Positions 28,215 through 34,918 of a stretch of DNA of 34,918 nt are shown here, piece by piece. The notes beneath the pieces are model-generated. The model searched no databases. It was not told the origin of the DNA and saw nothing but the letters and a program-made list of their open reading frames with translations. Position numbers and translations under genes: made by a program. This DNA is from CAWCTB01 sp963798275 (GTDB lineage: Bacteria > Acidobacteriota > Terriglobia > Terriglobales > Acidobacteriaceae), in the NCBI GenBank assembly GCA_963798275.1, contig CAWCTB010000043.1:1-34918 (forward strand), given 5' to 3'. How positions within the stretch are numbered: the first letter of the stretch is position 1; each line of letters opens with the position of its first letter.

Positions 28215-29069
28215 ATGCAAAAACACTGGCTGGTTCAGCTGCTCGCGTTCTTCATCCTCACGGCACTCTGCGGTGCGCAGGAGACCAAGAGTACCGTGAT
28301 CATTCCCGCGTCTGCCGAACGGCACTACCGCCAAGGGCTCATGGATGAGAAGGACGGCGACACAAACGGTGCTGTCGACGAGTACCGCGAAGCGATCAAG
28401 GAATATCCCGACTACGCTGAAGCGCACTATCGCCTGGGCAATCTGCTGCTCGATCAAAAAGGCTACTCCGAAGCCATCACCCAGTTGAAGGAGGCGGTCC
28501 GCCTGAAACCCGGCGATGCCAGCGCGCACAACGATCTCGGGTTCGCGTTGAAGAAGAATGGCGATGCCAAGGATGCGGCCGAACAATACCGGGAAGCGAT
28601 TCGCCTGAATCCAAAACTGGCTTCCGCTTACAGCAACCTGGGGAATCTTCTCTATGCGCGCCGCGATTATCCGGGCGCAATCGAGCAGTATCGCGCTGCG
28701 TTGCAGTTGCAGCCCAACAATGCCGACATCCACATGAACCTGGGCACGGTGCTGGACGTCACCGGCAAGACGGACGCGGCCATCGAAGAATACAGGGCCG
28801 CCATCAAGCTGCAGCCGAACAACGCGAACGCACACTATAATCTTGCGATCGCTTACAAAAATAAGCCCGACCTCACGTCCGCCATCACCCAGCTAAAAGC
28901 GGCGGCCCATCTGGCTCCCACCTGGCCGATGCCGCACCTTGTGCTGTTCGATCTGTTGAAAAACTCCGATCCCAAGTCGGCGCTCGACGAATGCATGATC
29001 GCCGATGGCATGACGCACGACGCCAAGCTGCACGACGAGTGTTTGGAATTGCAGAAACGCACGCAGTAG
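28215..29069 (+). CDS. Secreted tetratricopeptide repeat protein
   Basis: The product has 284 residues with a signal peptide (LVQLLAFFILTALCGAQ). Residues 35-240 hold six TPR units in a row, each with the typical pattern such as AEAHYRLGNLLLDQKGYSEA, SAHNDLGFALKKNGDAKDAA and AHYNLAIAYKNKPDLTSAI. A shorter C-terminal helix pair ends the protein. It should be a periplasmic or surface scaffold for protein contacts; the partner is unknown. A TATACT box lies at 28182-28187, but no good -35 was found. It sits 98 bases after the glycosidase gene and 76 before the protease gene. Confidence 0.85.
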   Translation: MQKHWLVQLLAFFILTALCGAQETKSTVIIPASAERHYRQGLMDEKDGDTNGAVDEYREAIKEYPDYAEAHYRLGNLLLDQKGYSEAITQLKEAVRLKPGDASAHNDLGFALKKNGDAKDAAEQYREAIRLNPKLASAYSNLGNLLYARRDYPGAIEQYRAALQLQPNNADIHMNLGTVLDVTGKTDAAIEEYRAAIKLQPNNANAHYNLAIAYKNKPDLTSAITQLKAAAHLAPTWPMPHLVLFDLLKNSDPKSALDECMIADGMTHDAKLHDECLELQKRTQ

Positions 29070-29145
29070 CCGGCTCCGGCCTCCCTCCCTGCCGCCTGGC
29101 TCGAATCGTAACCGCCGAGCTCGCATCCACATGCAACGAGGTTGT

Positions 29146-30157
29146 ATGGGCTCAATGGATTGGCTTTCCCAGGAAGTTCTTCCCAATACCGCCATCGGCA
29201 ATGGTGACTTGTCGCACCATCCCGACACTGGGCTGCTGGATGCCTACTCACGAGCTGTGGTGGGTGCGGTACAGCGCGTCAGCCCCGGCGTGGTGCATAT
29301 CCAGGTCCGGCAGCAGCAGCGCGGACGGCAAGCCGAAGGCGCAGGTTCCGGTTTTCTGTTTACCCCTGACGGCTTCATTCTCACCAATAGCCACGTGGTG
29401 CACGGCGCTTCGGAAATTCTGGTAACCAGCGAGGCGGGCGACCGCTTTCCCGCCGAACTGGTGGGCGACGATCCGGACACCGACCTGGCCGTAATCCGTG
29501 GCGGAGCTTCGGCGCCGTCGGTGCCACTGGGCAGTTCGCGCAAGCTTGCCGTGGGGCAGTTGGTCGTCGCCATCGGCAATCCGCTTGGCTTCCAGCACAC
29601 GGTCACGGCAGGCGTGGTCAGCGCCCTGGGCCGCACCATGCGCTCGCGCTCCGGACGGCTGATCGATGGCGTTATCCAGACGGATGCCGCGCTGAATCCC
29701 GGGAACTCCGGCGGCCCGCTGGTCGATTCGCAGGGACAGGTGGTCGGCGTGAATACCGCCACCATCATGGGCGCACAGGGCATCTGCTTTGCCATCGGCG
29801 CGGACACCGCGGAGTTTGTTGCCTCCCGCCTGATTCGCGATGGCCGCATCAAGCGCAGTTACATCGGCGTGATGGGACAGGGCGTTCCATTGCACCGCCG
29901 CCTGGTGCGCTATTACGACTTGCCCAGCGAAACCGGACTGCTGCTGCTCAACGTGGTCGAAGGATCTGCCGGCGCAGCGCGCCGGCCTGCGCGAGCGCGA
30001 TGTCGTCATTCGCTTCGCCGGGCAGGCAATCGCCGGGGTCGACGACTTGCACCGCCTGCTGACCGACGAGCGCTACGCCGTCGCCTGCGAAGTGGAAGTG
30101 GTACGCGGTACGGAATTGCTGAGGTTCACGGTCACGCCCGGGCCGAGGATCGACTAG
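29146..30157 (+). pseudogene. S1C (HtrA/DegP-like) serine protease with PDZ domain, frameshifted
   Basis: The ATG at 29146 has AACGAGG four bases upstream; an ATG at 29155 is a possible alternative. The catalytic triad is visible: His in TNSHVVHGA, Asp in DTDLAVIRGG and Ser in NPGNSGGPLVD. The frame then loses the family sequence after LLLNVVEGS. One extra base near 29968 explains it: in the next frame the protein continues PAQRAGLRERDVVIRFAGQA and TDERYAVACEVEVVRGTELL, the rest of a PDZ domain, to a stop at 30155-30157. There is no signal peptide, which is unusual for DegP but seen in some S1C proteases. It would be a quality-control protease if intact. Confidence 0.85.
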
Positions 30158-30305
30158 GGAGGACCCAGATTGTGGCTACAGGCAGACAACAACTGGCGCC
30201 AGTCGTCTTTCAATGTTGCCCTTCCAATCGCCTGGCTTTTCGGGCGCGAGGAATGTACTTTCCGCTGGAAAAGGCAAAAGCAGATCCCTCGCTCCGCTTG
30301 ATTTC

Positions 30306-30319
30306 ATAACGACGTTGGC
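30306..30319 (+). repeat. Left sub-terminal inverted repeat of IS copy 2
   Basis: ATAACGACGTTGGC, five bases inside the predicted left end; exact reverse complement of 31624-31637. Confidence 0.8.
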
Positions 30320-30377
30320 TCGATCGACCGAGTACTGTGAGTTTGCAAAAGACCAGGGGCTCGGGGAAGGAGCCAAC

Positions 30378-31418
30378 ATGAGGTTCATTATAGGTTGTGA
30401 CTTTCACCCCGGCTTTCAACAGGTAGTGATCTTTGACAAACAGACAGGCGAGATTACGGGTAAGCGGTTGGAGCATCCCGAGCCAGCCCGGGTGTTCTAC
30501 AGCACATTGCCGGAACGGGCGCGGGTGGGCTTTGAAGCCTGCGGTTACACGCAGTGGTTCGAGCGGCTGCTGGAGCAGTTAGGGCATGAGGCGTGGCTGG
30601 GGGATGCGGCGCAGATCCGGGCCTCAGTGGTGCGGCGGCAGAAGACGGACCAGCGGGACGCGGAGCACATTCTGCAGCTGCTGCTGGAAGATCGCTTTCC
30701 GCGGCTGTGGGTGCCCAACGTGGAGGAGCGGGATCTGCGGCAGCTGCTGCAGCATCACCATCATGTGGTGCGAAGCCGGACGCAGGTGAAGAACCAGCTG
30801 CAGGCGATGGCGCTGAACCAAGGGGTGCAGAAGAAACGGCAGCTGTGGACCGCGGCGGGCCGGCGGGAGTTAGAGAAGCTGGCACTGCCGGCGTACACGG
30901 CGCAGCGGCGCGACCAGTGCTTGCAACGGCTGGATTCTCTGGAGGCACAGGCGCGGCAGCTGCACCAGAAGGTGGAGGCGGAAGCGAACCAGCATGCCGG
31001 GGCGCGGTTGCTGATGACGCATCGCGGTGTGGGTCCGCAGACAGCCCTGGCGTTCGTGCTGATCATCGGGCCGGTGGCGCGCTTCGAGAATGCTAAGAAA
31101 GTAGCCAGCTATGTGGGGCTGATTCCGGCCGAGTACAGCTCGGGCGGCAAGCAGCGGCTGGGGCGGATCAGCAAGCAGGGGTCGCCGCTGTTGCGCTTTC
31201 TGCTGGTGGAAGCGGCGCAGAGCGCGGCCCGCTTCGATCCCACGCTGAAGCGGGTGTATGTCCGGCTGTGCCTGCGGCGTGGCAAGGCGCAGGCGAAAGT
31301 AGCCGTGGCCCGGCGGCTGGCGACAAGGTTGTACTGGATGCTGCGCACCGGCAAGAACTATGCGCAGTTGACGGCAAGTGGTGCAGGCGAGCCCGTGTCA
31401 TCACGTGGTGCGGCGTAA
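30378..31418 (+). CDS. IS110-family transposase (copy 2)
   Basis: The product has 346 residues. The ATG at 30378 is preceded by AAGGAG and begins MRFIIGCDFHP, where the Asp is the first acidic residue of the RuvC-like DEDD domain. FEACGYTQWFE, KTDQRDAEHILQLLLEDRFP follow with further acidic residues. The C-terminal Transposase_20 domain spans HRGVGPQTALAFVLIIGP to SKQGSPLLRFLLVEAAQSA, including the Ser used in strand exchange. Length is normal for the family. The last codons (PVSSRGAA) overlap the start of the bridge-RNA-like structure. Copy 1 differs by only one residue over the region they share. Confidence 0.9.
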   Translation: MRFIIGCDFHPGFQQVVIFDKQTGEITGKRLEHPEPARVFYSTLPERARVGFEACGYTQWFERLLEQLGHEAWLGDAAQIRASVVRRQKTDQRDAEHILQLLLEDRFPRLWVPNVEERDLRQLLQHHHHVVRSRTQVKNQLQAMALNQGVQKKRQLWTAAGRRELEKLALPAYTAQRRDQCLQRLDSLEAQARQLHQKVEAEANQHAGARLLMTHRGVGPQTALAFVLIIGPVARFENAKKVASYVGLIPAEYSSGGKQRLGRISKQGSPLLRFLLVEAAQSAARFDPTLKRVYVRLCLRRGKAQAKVAVARRLATRLYWMLRTGKNYAQLTASGAGEPVSSRGAA

Positions 31419-31513
31419 GTATCGTCCGCTTGAGTGGGCAGCCTGCCTCCCGCAATGGGCGGGAGTTCGTATGTGAATCATGGCGGAAACGCCGAATAGA
31501 TGGGTGGCGAAAC
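31383..31513 (+). ncRNA. Candidate bridge RNA of IS copy 2 (strand assumed)
   Basis: First loop: GCAGGC and CCC-flanking bases at 31383-31394 pair with GGGCAGCCTGC at 31436-31446. Inside, TGTCATCA at 31396-31403 is the reverse complement of the right target TGATGACA, and TCCGCTTGA at 31425-31433 equals the left target. A hairpin CTCCCGC/GCGGGAG follows at 31447-31465. Second loop: GTTCGT (from 31465) pairs imperfectly with GCGAAAC (to 31513). A GGCG-GAAA-CGCC hairpin (31482-31493) separates GAATCA (31475-31480), matching the left IS end TGATTT with one wobble, from ATAGATG (31496-31502), matching the right IS end ATAGACG with one wobble. The order of the guides is the same in both loops. The strand is taken as that of the transposase; it has not been shown. 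Confidence 0.6.
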
Positions 31514-31623
31514 AAGCCTCGCTGCTAGATTGGAGACGAGCCCCTGGTCGGAGCCGTTCGGTTTTCCATGAGAGCGCAGTGGCGCATCTTTGGTGCGTCG
31601 GCGCCCCCGTCCGCCTTGACAAC

Positions 31624-31637
31624 GCCAACGTCGTTAT
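31624..31637 (-). repeat. Right sub-terminal inverted repeat of IS copy 2
   Basis: GCCAACGTCGTTAT, five bases inside the predicted right end; missing in copy 1. Confidence 0.8.
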
Positions 31638-31668
31638 AGACGTGATGACAAATCTTGAAAAGTGCGGC

Positions 31669-32298
31669 TTAGGAATGCGTGCGCTGGTAGTGACGGCGGG
31701 CCTTCTGGCGATTTCCACAGGACTTCATGTCGCACCATCGGCGGGAATGATTGCGGCTCCCGTCGAGGAAGAGCCACTCGCAATCGGGAGCTTCACATTC
31801 GCGGATTTTGGCCAGCTCAGCCGAGGTCAGCAGTTCCGCGGCGGCTCCTGCGATGGGCCATAGCACCTGCTCGAGCGGATGCTTCGCGTCTGCAATCCAC
31901 TTCCACTCGAATCCGCCGTTGGCTGGCTGCAAGCAGCGATGCTTTGCGGCCTCAACGGCGAACTGGTTAATCCATGCGACATCTTCGGACCGGATTTTCC
32001 GGTGGTTGGTAAGCGCGCGAAAGGTCCGGAACACGGCCTCGCGCAAAGCGAGCGCCTGTTTCAGCACCCGTGCGGCTTCCCCTGGGTTGTGTTTGGCGTG
32101 CGCCGCTAGTTGGGTTGCCTTCTCGCGCGAGATCGACTCCGATTGCCGCGCGAAGGCAAGCAAATCAGCGTAGGAGTTCAGGCGCTCTGCACGGCGATCG
32201 GGAGAGTCGCGCCGGCTGACGGTGTTAGCGAAGTCCAGGCTTAGGGATCCGCCACTCAGGTCGAACTGGTACTCAGACTGGCGCTGGGGGCCGCTCAC
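31669..32298 (-). CDS. CGNR zinc-finger / ABATE-domain regulator
   Basis: The product has 209 residues. The N-terminal 150 or so residues form the ABATE (DUF1470) domain, starting FDLSGGSLSLDFANTVSRRD and containing LREAVFRTFRAL. The C terminus is a CGNR zinc finger, CEAPDCEWLFLDGS then RRWCDMKSCGNRQKARRHY, with four cysteines and the CGNR motif. Members are thought to be stress-linked DNA-binding transcription regulators. No signal peptide; cytoplasmic. Its stop codon lies 24 bases past the end of IS copy 2, so the IS did not break it but removed or replaced its downstream region. Confidence 0.9.
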   Translation of the reverse strand: MSGPQRQSEYQFDLSGGSLSLDFANTVSRRDSPDRRAERLNSYADLLAFARQSESISREKATQLAAHAKHNPGEAARVLKQALALREAVFRTFRALTNHRKIRSEDVAWINQFAVEAAKHRCLQPANGGFEWKWIADAKHPLEQVLWPIAGAAAELLTSAELAKIRECEAPDCEWLFLDGSRNHSRRWCDMKSCGNRQKARRHYQRTHS

Positions 32299-32366
32299 TG
32301 CCTACAGTATAACCTGCCAGCTCTGAATCGAAGGTTAGTTATAAAAGGCGTTCGCGAGCGAAACCG

Positions 32367-33743
32367 CTACATCTCCCACAAGCACTGCTGGTTGCGGTAC
32401 ATCGACATCATGCCGTCTTCGCTGATCTTGAGGACGGTGCCGAACCGCGAGGCGGCCAGAGCGGCGGTGGTGCGGCCGCCCTCAACCGTGCGATTGAGCG
32501 CCTGCTCGGCAGACTGGTGGTGAAGAATGGCGCCGAAGGCCAGCAATTGCGCGTCCGGGCAGAGCACAACCGCGCCGTCGATGCGCGCTATGTTTTCCAG
32601 CACCGTGGACGGAATGTCGAGGGCACTGCGGCCGTGAAGCAGATAGTGCAACTGGTCTTTGCTGGATACGTGGCCGGGCGCGACGTTGTGATTGGCGTGA
32701 TCGAGCATGTCGGGTTGTGCCACCAGTTCGCGCACCGACTGCTTGTTGTCGAGCACCACGAACAATGCGCCTCGGCGGCTCTCGATCAGGTTCAAGGCGA
32801 CGGTAAACAGGCGCTCGGCCAGTTCAGAACGCTGGATCGCATTCTTCCACATTTCGTAGCGGTGCCGCGCATCCGCCAGCCGCCAACGTCCGTCCAGGAA
32901 ACGGAATACGAGCACGCCGTCGGCGTAAATCTTAATCTCGCCATTGGGTGACAGGATCAGGCAGATGTGTCCGCCGCAAAGGGTGGCGCGGCAGTGGGCC
33001 CGGTACCTGCTCGACGAAGGTACACGTAGCGGCATGTCGTTGTACGGCGCCGACCACTCGCGGATGTCGATTAGTTCCGCCAGGATACCCTTACGGTCCA
33101 CCAGCGCCAGCGTCTGCAAGCCGTCGCAAAGCCGGTGAAAGCTGCGGATGGAAGTCAGCAGATGCGAATAGCGCAGGGCATTCGGTGAAGCGAGCGGCGG
33201 CTCGTGGCAGGGCTCAGGATCGGAACCAAACAGCAGCACTCCGGTGGCGATGCGGCGGTTTTCGTAGGTGCTCATGCTGCTGGTGCGCAGGACTTCGACG
33301 GCATCCGCTACGCGATCGGGTACTCCGGCGACGGCTTCGGCGCTGGCGTGCGTAGCCGGCTCCAGGAAAGCGGAAACAAAACGGTCTTCCGGAAGACCGC
33401 GGAAGAGCTGAAAGCTTTGCGCCGCCAAGGCCTCGTTCGTCAGCAGTTCGTAGCGCGCCGAAAGCACCATGGAGATGCTGCGCAACAGGCGCAGTTCGTG
33501 TTCCGAGAAGTCTGAACTATAGGTGAGCGAGTAGCCTGAACCCATCCACCCGAACTCGACCTGGCCTCCGTCAGGCACGGCGCAGCGCAACTCCGGCATC
33601 GCGGCGGAAGCGTGGGGAATGCGCTGCAGGCTTGCCCCGGGGAAGAAGTAGCGGATGCCATTCTCCAGCAGCTCGCTGTACAGCCGGCTTACGAACTGGC
33701 CGCGCTTGGGGGAAAACGGACTGGATGGCGTCACCGGAGGCAT
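32367..33743 (-). CDS. Protein with a diadenylate-cyclase-like (DisA_N) C-terminal domain
   Basis: The product has 458 residues. I do not recognise the first 200, which may be a sensor; Pfam lists several sensor domains that sit before DAC domains (DACNV and relatives), and this could be one. From about residue 205 (LALVDRKGILAELIDI) the pattern becomes DAC-like: NLIESRRGALFVVLDN, then IARIDGAVVLCPDAQLLAFG with Asp389-Gly-Ala, and EGGRTTAALAASRFGTVLKI with SEDGMMSMY. Canonical diadenylate cyclases have DGA and RHR motifs; here the DGA is kept but RHR is replaced by Arg424-Thr-Thr. It may bind or make a different nucleotide, or be inactive. No signal peptide or membrane helix. 68 bases separate it from the CGNR gene, on the same strand. 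Confidence 0.7.
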   Translation of the reverse strand: MPPVTPSSPFSPKRGQFVSRLYSELLENGIRYFFPGASLQRIPHASAAMPELRCAVPDGGQVEFGWMGSGYSLTYSSDFSEHELRLLRSISMVLSARYELLTNEALAAQSFQLFRGLPEDRFVSAFLEPATHASAEAVAGVPDRVADAVEVLRTSSMSTYENRRIATGVLLFGSDPEPCHEPPLASPNALRYSHLLTSIRSFHRLCDGLQTLALVDRKGILAELIDIREWSAPYNDMPLRVPSSSRYRAHCRATLCGGHICLILSPNGEIKIYADGVLVFRFLDGRWRLADARHRYEMWKNAIQRSELAERLFTVALNLIESRRGALFVVLDNKQSVRELVAQPDMLDHANHNVAPGHVSSKDQLHYLLHGRSALDIPSTVLENIARIDGAVVLCPDAQLLAFGAILHHQSAEQALNRTVEGGRTTAALAASRFGTVLKISEDGMMSMYRNQQCLWEM

Positions 33744-33858
33744 CTTTCACAGCTTAGCAAAACATGCCCAGTTGTCACCCGGCCCGCTCACTGCCAGCCG
33801 GTACGTGCTTCCCGTACAATGCGCAGTTGCTCTGCCTGGCAGGGAAAGGAACTCATCC

Positions 33859-34630
33859 ATGAGTCATGTGGAAACTGAATTGCGGGATGGTGTATTGCGC
33901 ATTGCGTTGAATCGTCCGGAGAAGAAGAACGCGTTGACTTTGGCGATGTATGAGGCCTTAATCCAGGCCATCGCAGACGGAGAAGCCAACCCCGAGGTGC
34001 TGGTTCACTTACTGCACGGGAATGGCGATTCGTTTTGCGCAGGCAACGATCTAGAGGACTTCCTGCAAAAGCCATGGAAGGGCGACGCCATGCCGCCTGG
34101 GGAGCGCTTCATACGGGCCGTCGCCGCGGCGACCAAGCCGGCCGTCGCCGCCGTGCAAGGTTCTGCCGTCGGCATCGGTGCGACCATTCTGCTGCACTGC
34201 GACCTGGTCTACGCCGCCGAGGGCGCCAGGTTCATCCTGCCTTTCGTGAACCTTGGCCTGGTGCCCGAGGCCGGATCGACGCTCTTGTTGCCGGCCTTGT
34301 TGGGCCACCAACGCGCTGCAGAGTTGCTCATGCTTGGCGCCCCGCTGACTGCCGAGCGTGCCCGCGAACTCGGCATGGTCAACGCGGTGGTTCCGCAGGA
34401 CTCCCTGCTTCCCACAGCGCTGGGCGCGGCGCAAGCCCTGGCGGAGAAGCCCGCCGGTGCTTTGCGTGCCTGCAAGCAGATGCTGAAGAAGCACGGCCGG
34501 TCTGAGCTCGACCGGGTGATTCATGAGGAGGTGGTGGCGTTCGGCGAACGGCTAAACTCACCCGGAAACTCGGGAGGCCCTGTCGGCCTTTCTCCAAAAG
34601 CGAAAGCCTGATTTTTCGAAGTTTCGCTAG
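33859..34630 (+). pseudogene. Enoyl-CoA hydratase/isomerase family protein, C-terminal frameshift
   Basis: The ATG at 33859 has AAAGGA eight bases upstream. The crotonase fold is clear: ALNRPEKKNALTLAMYEAL, GNGDSFCAGNDLEDF (oxyanion hole), AAVQGSAVGIGATILLHCDL and GLVPEAGSTLLLPALLG, with the second Glu in place. The frame is clean to residue 235 (ERLNSP). It then reads GNSGGPVGLSPKAKA and stops at 34611. Removing one G at 34564/34565 gives ETREALSAFLQKRKPDFSKF instead, the usual family end, stopping at 34630. The enzyme would hydrate or isomerise acyl-CoA in fatty acid or related metabolism. The catalytic core is complete in either case, so function may be kept. Confidence 0.85.
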
Positions 34631-34672
34631 TGTGGGGCTCCGGACTTGCTACTGGTCGAGTGCGATTCTCAG

Positions 34673-34702
34673 TTGACGCGAGTGAACGTTCGTAGTTACC
34701 TT
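34673..34702 (+). promoter_or_regulatory. Weak promoter candidate before the Hpt gene
   Basis: TTGACG (34673-34678) is followed at 18 bases by TACCTT (34697-34702). The -35 fits well, the -10 poorly. The GTG start is 29 bases further on. Confidence 0.3.
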
Positions 34703-34731
34703 CGTATCGCACAAGCGTAGCGCCCAGACCA

Positions 34732-34918
34732 GTGAGTGAGAACCTTTTAGCTGCCGAAGTCTACGACCATCTGCAGCGAGCGATGGCCTCGGATCCGGGG
34801 GGATTTTGCGATCTTTACCGGGACTACCTGGCGGAAGCCCGCCACACACTCGCCGAGCTGCGCGCCGCCCTGGCGCAGCGACAACCCGAAATTCTTCGCC
34901 AGAAAGCGCATTACCTGA
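34732..34918 (+). CDS. Hpt (histidine phosphotransfer) domain protein, partial
   Basis: The gene runs off the window after 62 codons from a GTG start at 34732; the only in-frame stop upstream is at 34693 and no ATG lies between, so GTG is the most likely start. The visible part is helical: LLAAEVYDHLQRAMASDP, FCDLYRDYLAEARHTLAEL, then LRQKAHYL. The His in KAHYL is the expected phosphorylation site of Hpt domains, with the rest of the motif outside the window. It would relay phosphate between a histidine kinase and a response regulator. Sensor or receiver domains may follow downstream. Confidence 0.7.
   Translation, partial: MSENLLAAEVYDHLQRAMASDPGGFCDLYRDYLAEARHTLAELRAALAQRQPEILRQKAHYL

Larger units (their letters stand above)
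30301..31644 (+). mobile_element. IS110/IS1111-type insertion sequence, copy 2, apparently intact
   Basis: A 14-bp perfect sub-terminal inverted repeat, ATAACGACGTTGGC at 30306-30319 and its complement at 31624-31637, brackets one transposase gene. Sub-terminal repeats of this size, no long terminal repeats and no clear target duplication are the marks of the IS1111 group. The left flank TCCGCTTG (30293-30300) and right flank TGATGACA (31643-31650) share a TG, the probable exchange core. Joined, they give TCCGCTTGATGACA, a REP-like site similar to that at copy 1. Element length is about 1.34 kb. The 3' non-coding end is long (about 225 bases), which is where IS1111-group elements are known to carry their bridge RNA. 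It inserted between the protease gene and the CGNR gene. Confidence 0.85.

Noticed and set aside
30213..30377. N-terminal extension of the copy 2 transposase frame upstream of 30378
   Set aside because: It crosses the inserted target repeat and the left end of the IS; the conserved start with AAGGAG is at 30378.

Overview
The window looks like chromosomal DNA of an acidobacterium (Acidobacteriota, probably a Koribacter/Acidobacteriaceae-type soil lineage). This rests on GC-rich coding, the C-terminal membrane block of an acidobacterial-type Ser/Thr kinase, large secreted enzymes with Ig-like tails, a COG1964-type radical SAM protein, and many dispersed palindromic repeats between genes. No rRNA, tRNA, CRISPR array or phage module was seen.

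Layout. 1-0.8 kb: tail of a membrane Ser/Thr kinase, frameshifted. 1.1-2.7 kb: a VOC-fold protein and an unknown secreted protein. 3.1-5.2 kb: a radical SAM enzyme of the MJ0619/tetraether-synthase type. 5.2-6.9 kb: repeats and a decayed IS110/IS1111-type element (copy 1, minus strand). 7.0-9.4 kb: a VOC-SpoIIE phosphatase fusion behind a promoter that predicts a leaderless mRNA, then a DUF1801 protein. 9.5-12.5 kb (minus): a cell-wall pair (SpoIID plus metallopeptidase fusion; penicillin-binding transpeptidase) with a one-codon overlap, and a small conserved protein. 12.9-16.1 kb: YceI, three small envelope genes, and a 1-Cys peroxiredoxin. 16.2-28.1 kb: a polymer-degradation neighbourhood with a GH13 amylase-type enzyme, an aldo/keto reductase, a CE1-like esterase, an S53 peptidase and an (alpha/alpha)6 glycosidase. 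28.2-30.2 kb: a TPR protein and an S1C protease. 30.3-31.6 kb: an intact copy 2 of the IS1111-type element (plus strand). 31.7-34.9 kb: a CGNR regulator, a protein with a diadenylate-cyclase-like domain, an enoyl-CoA hydratase family protein and the start of an Hpt protein.

The most striking signal is in the right end of IS copy 2. Just after the transposase, two consecutive stem-internal-loop structures can be drawn by eye. The first carries two short segments that match the left and right insertion-site flanks. The second carries segments that match the two ends of the element more weakly. This is the architecture expected of a bridge RNA in the IS110/IS1111 family. The target is a dispersed REP-like repeat, and both IS copies sit in it. 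The second notable item is the radical SAM protein, a candidate for joining lipid tails into membrane-spanning lipids such as iso-diabolic acid.

Five conserved genes carry single-base frameshifts, mostly in short G/C runs, while the neighbouring genes are clean. Base-calling error in the assembly is at least as likely as real gene decay, so each 'pseudogene' call should be read with that in mind.
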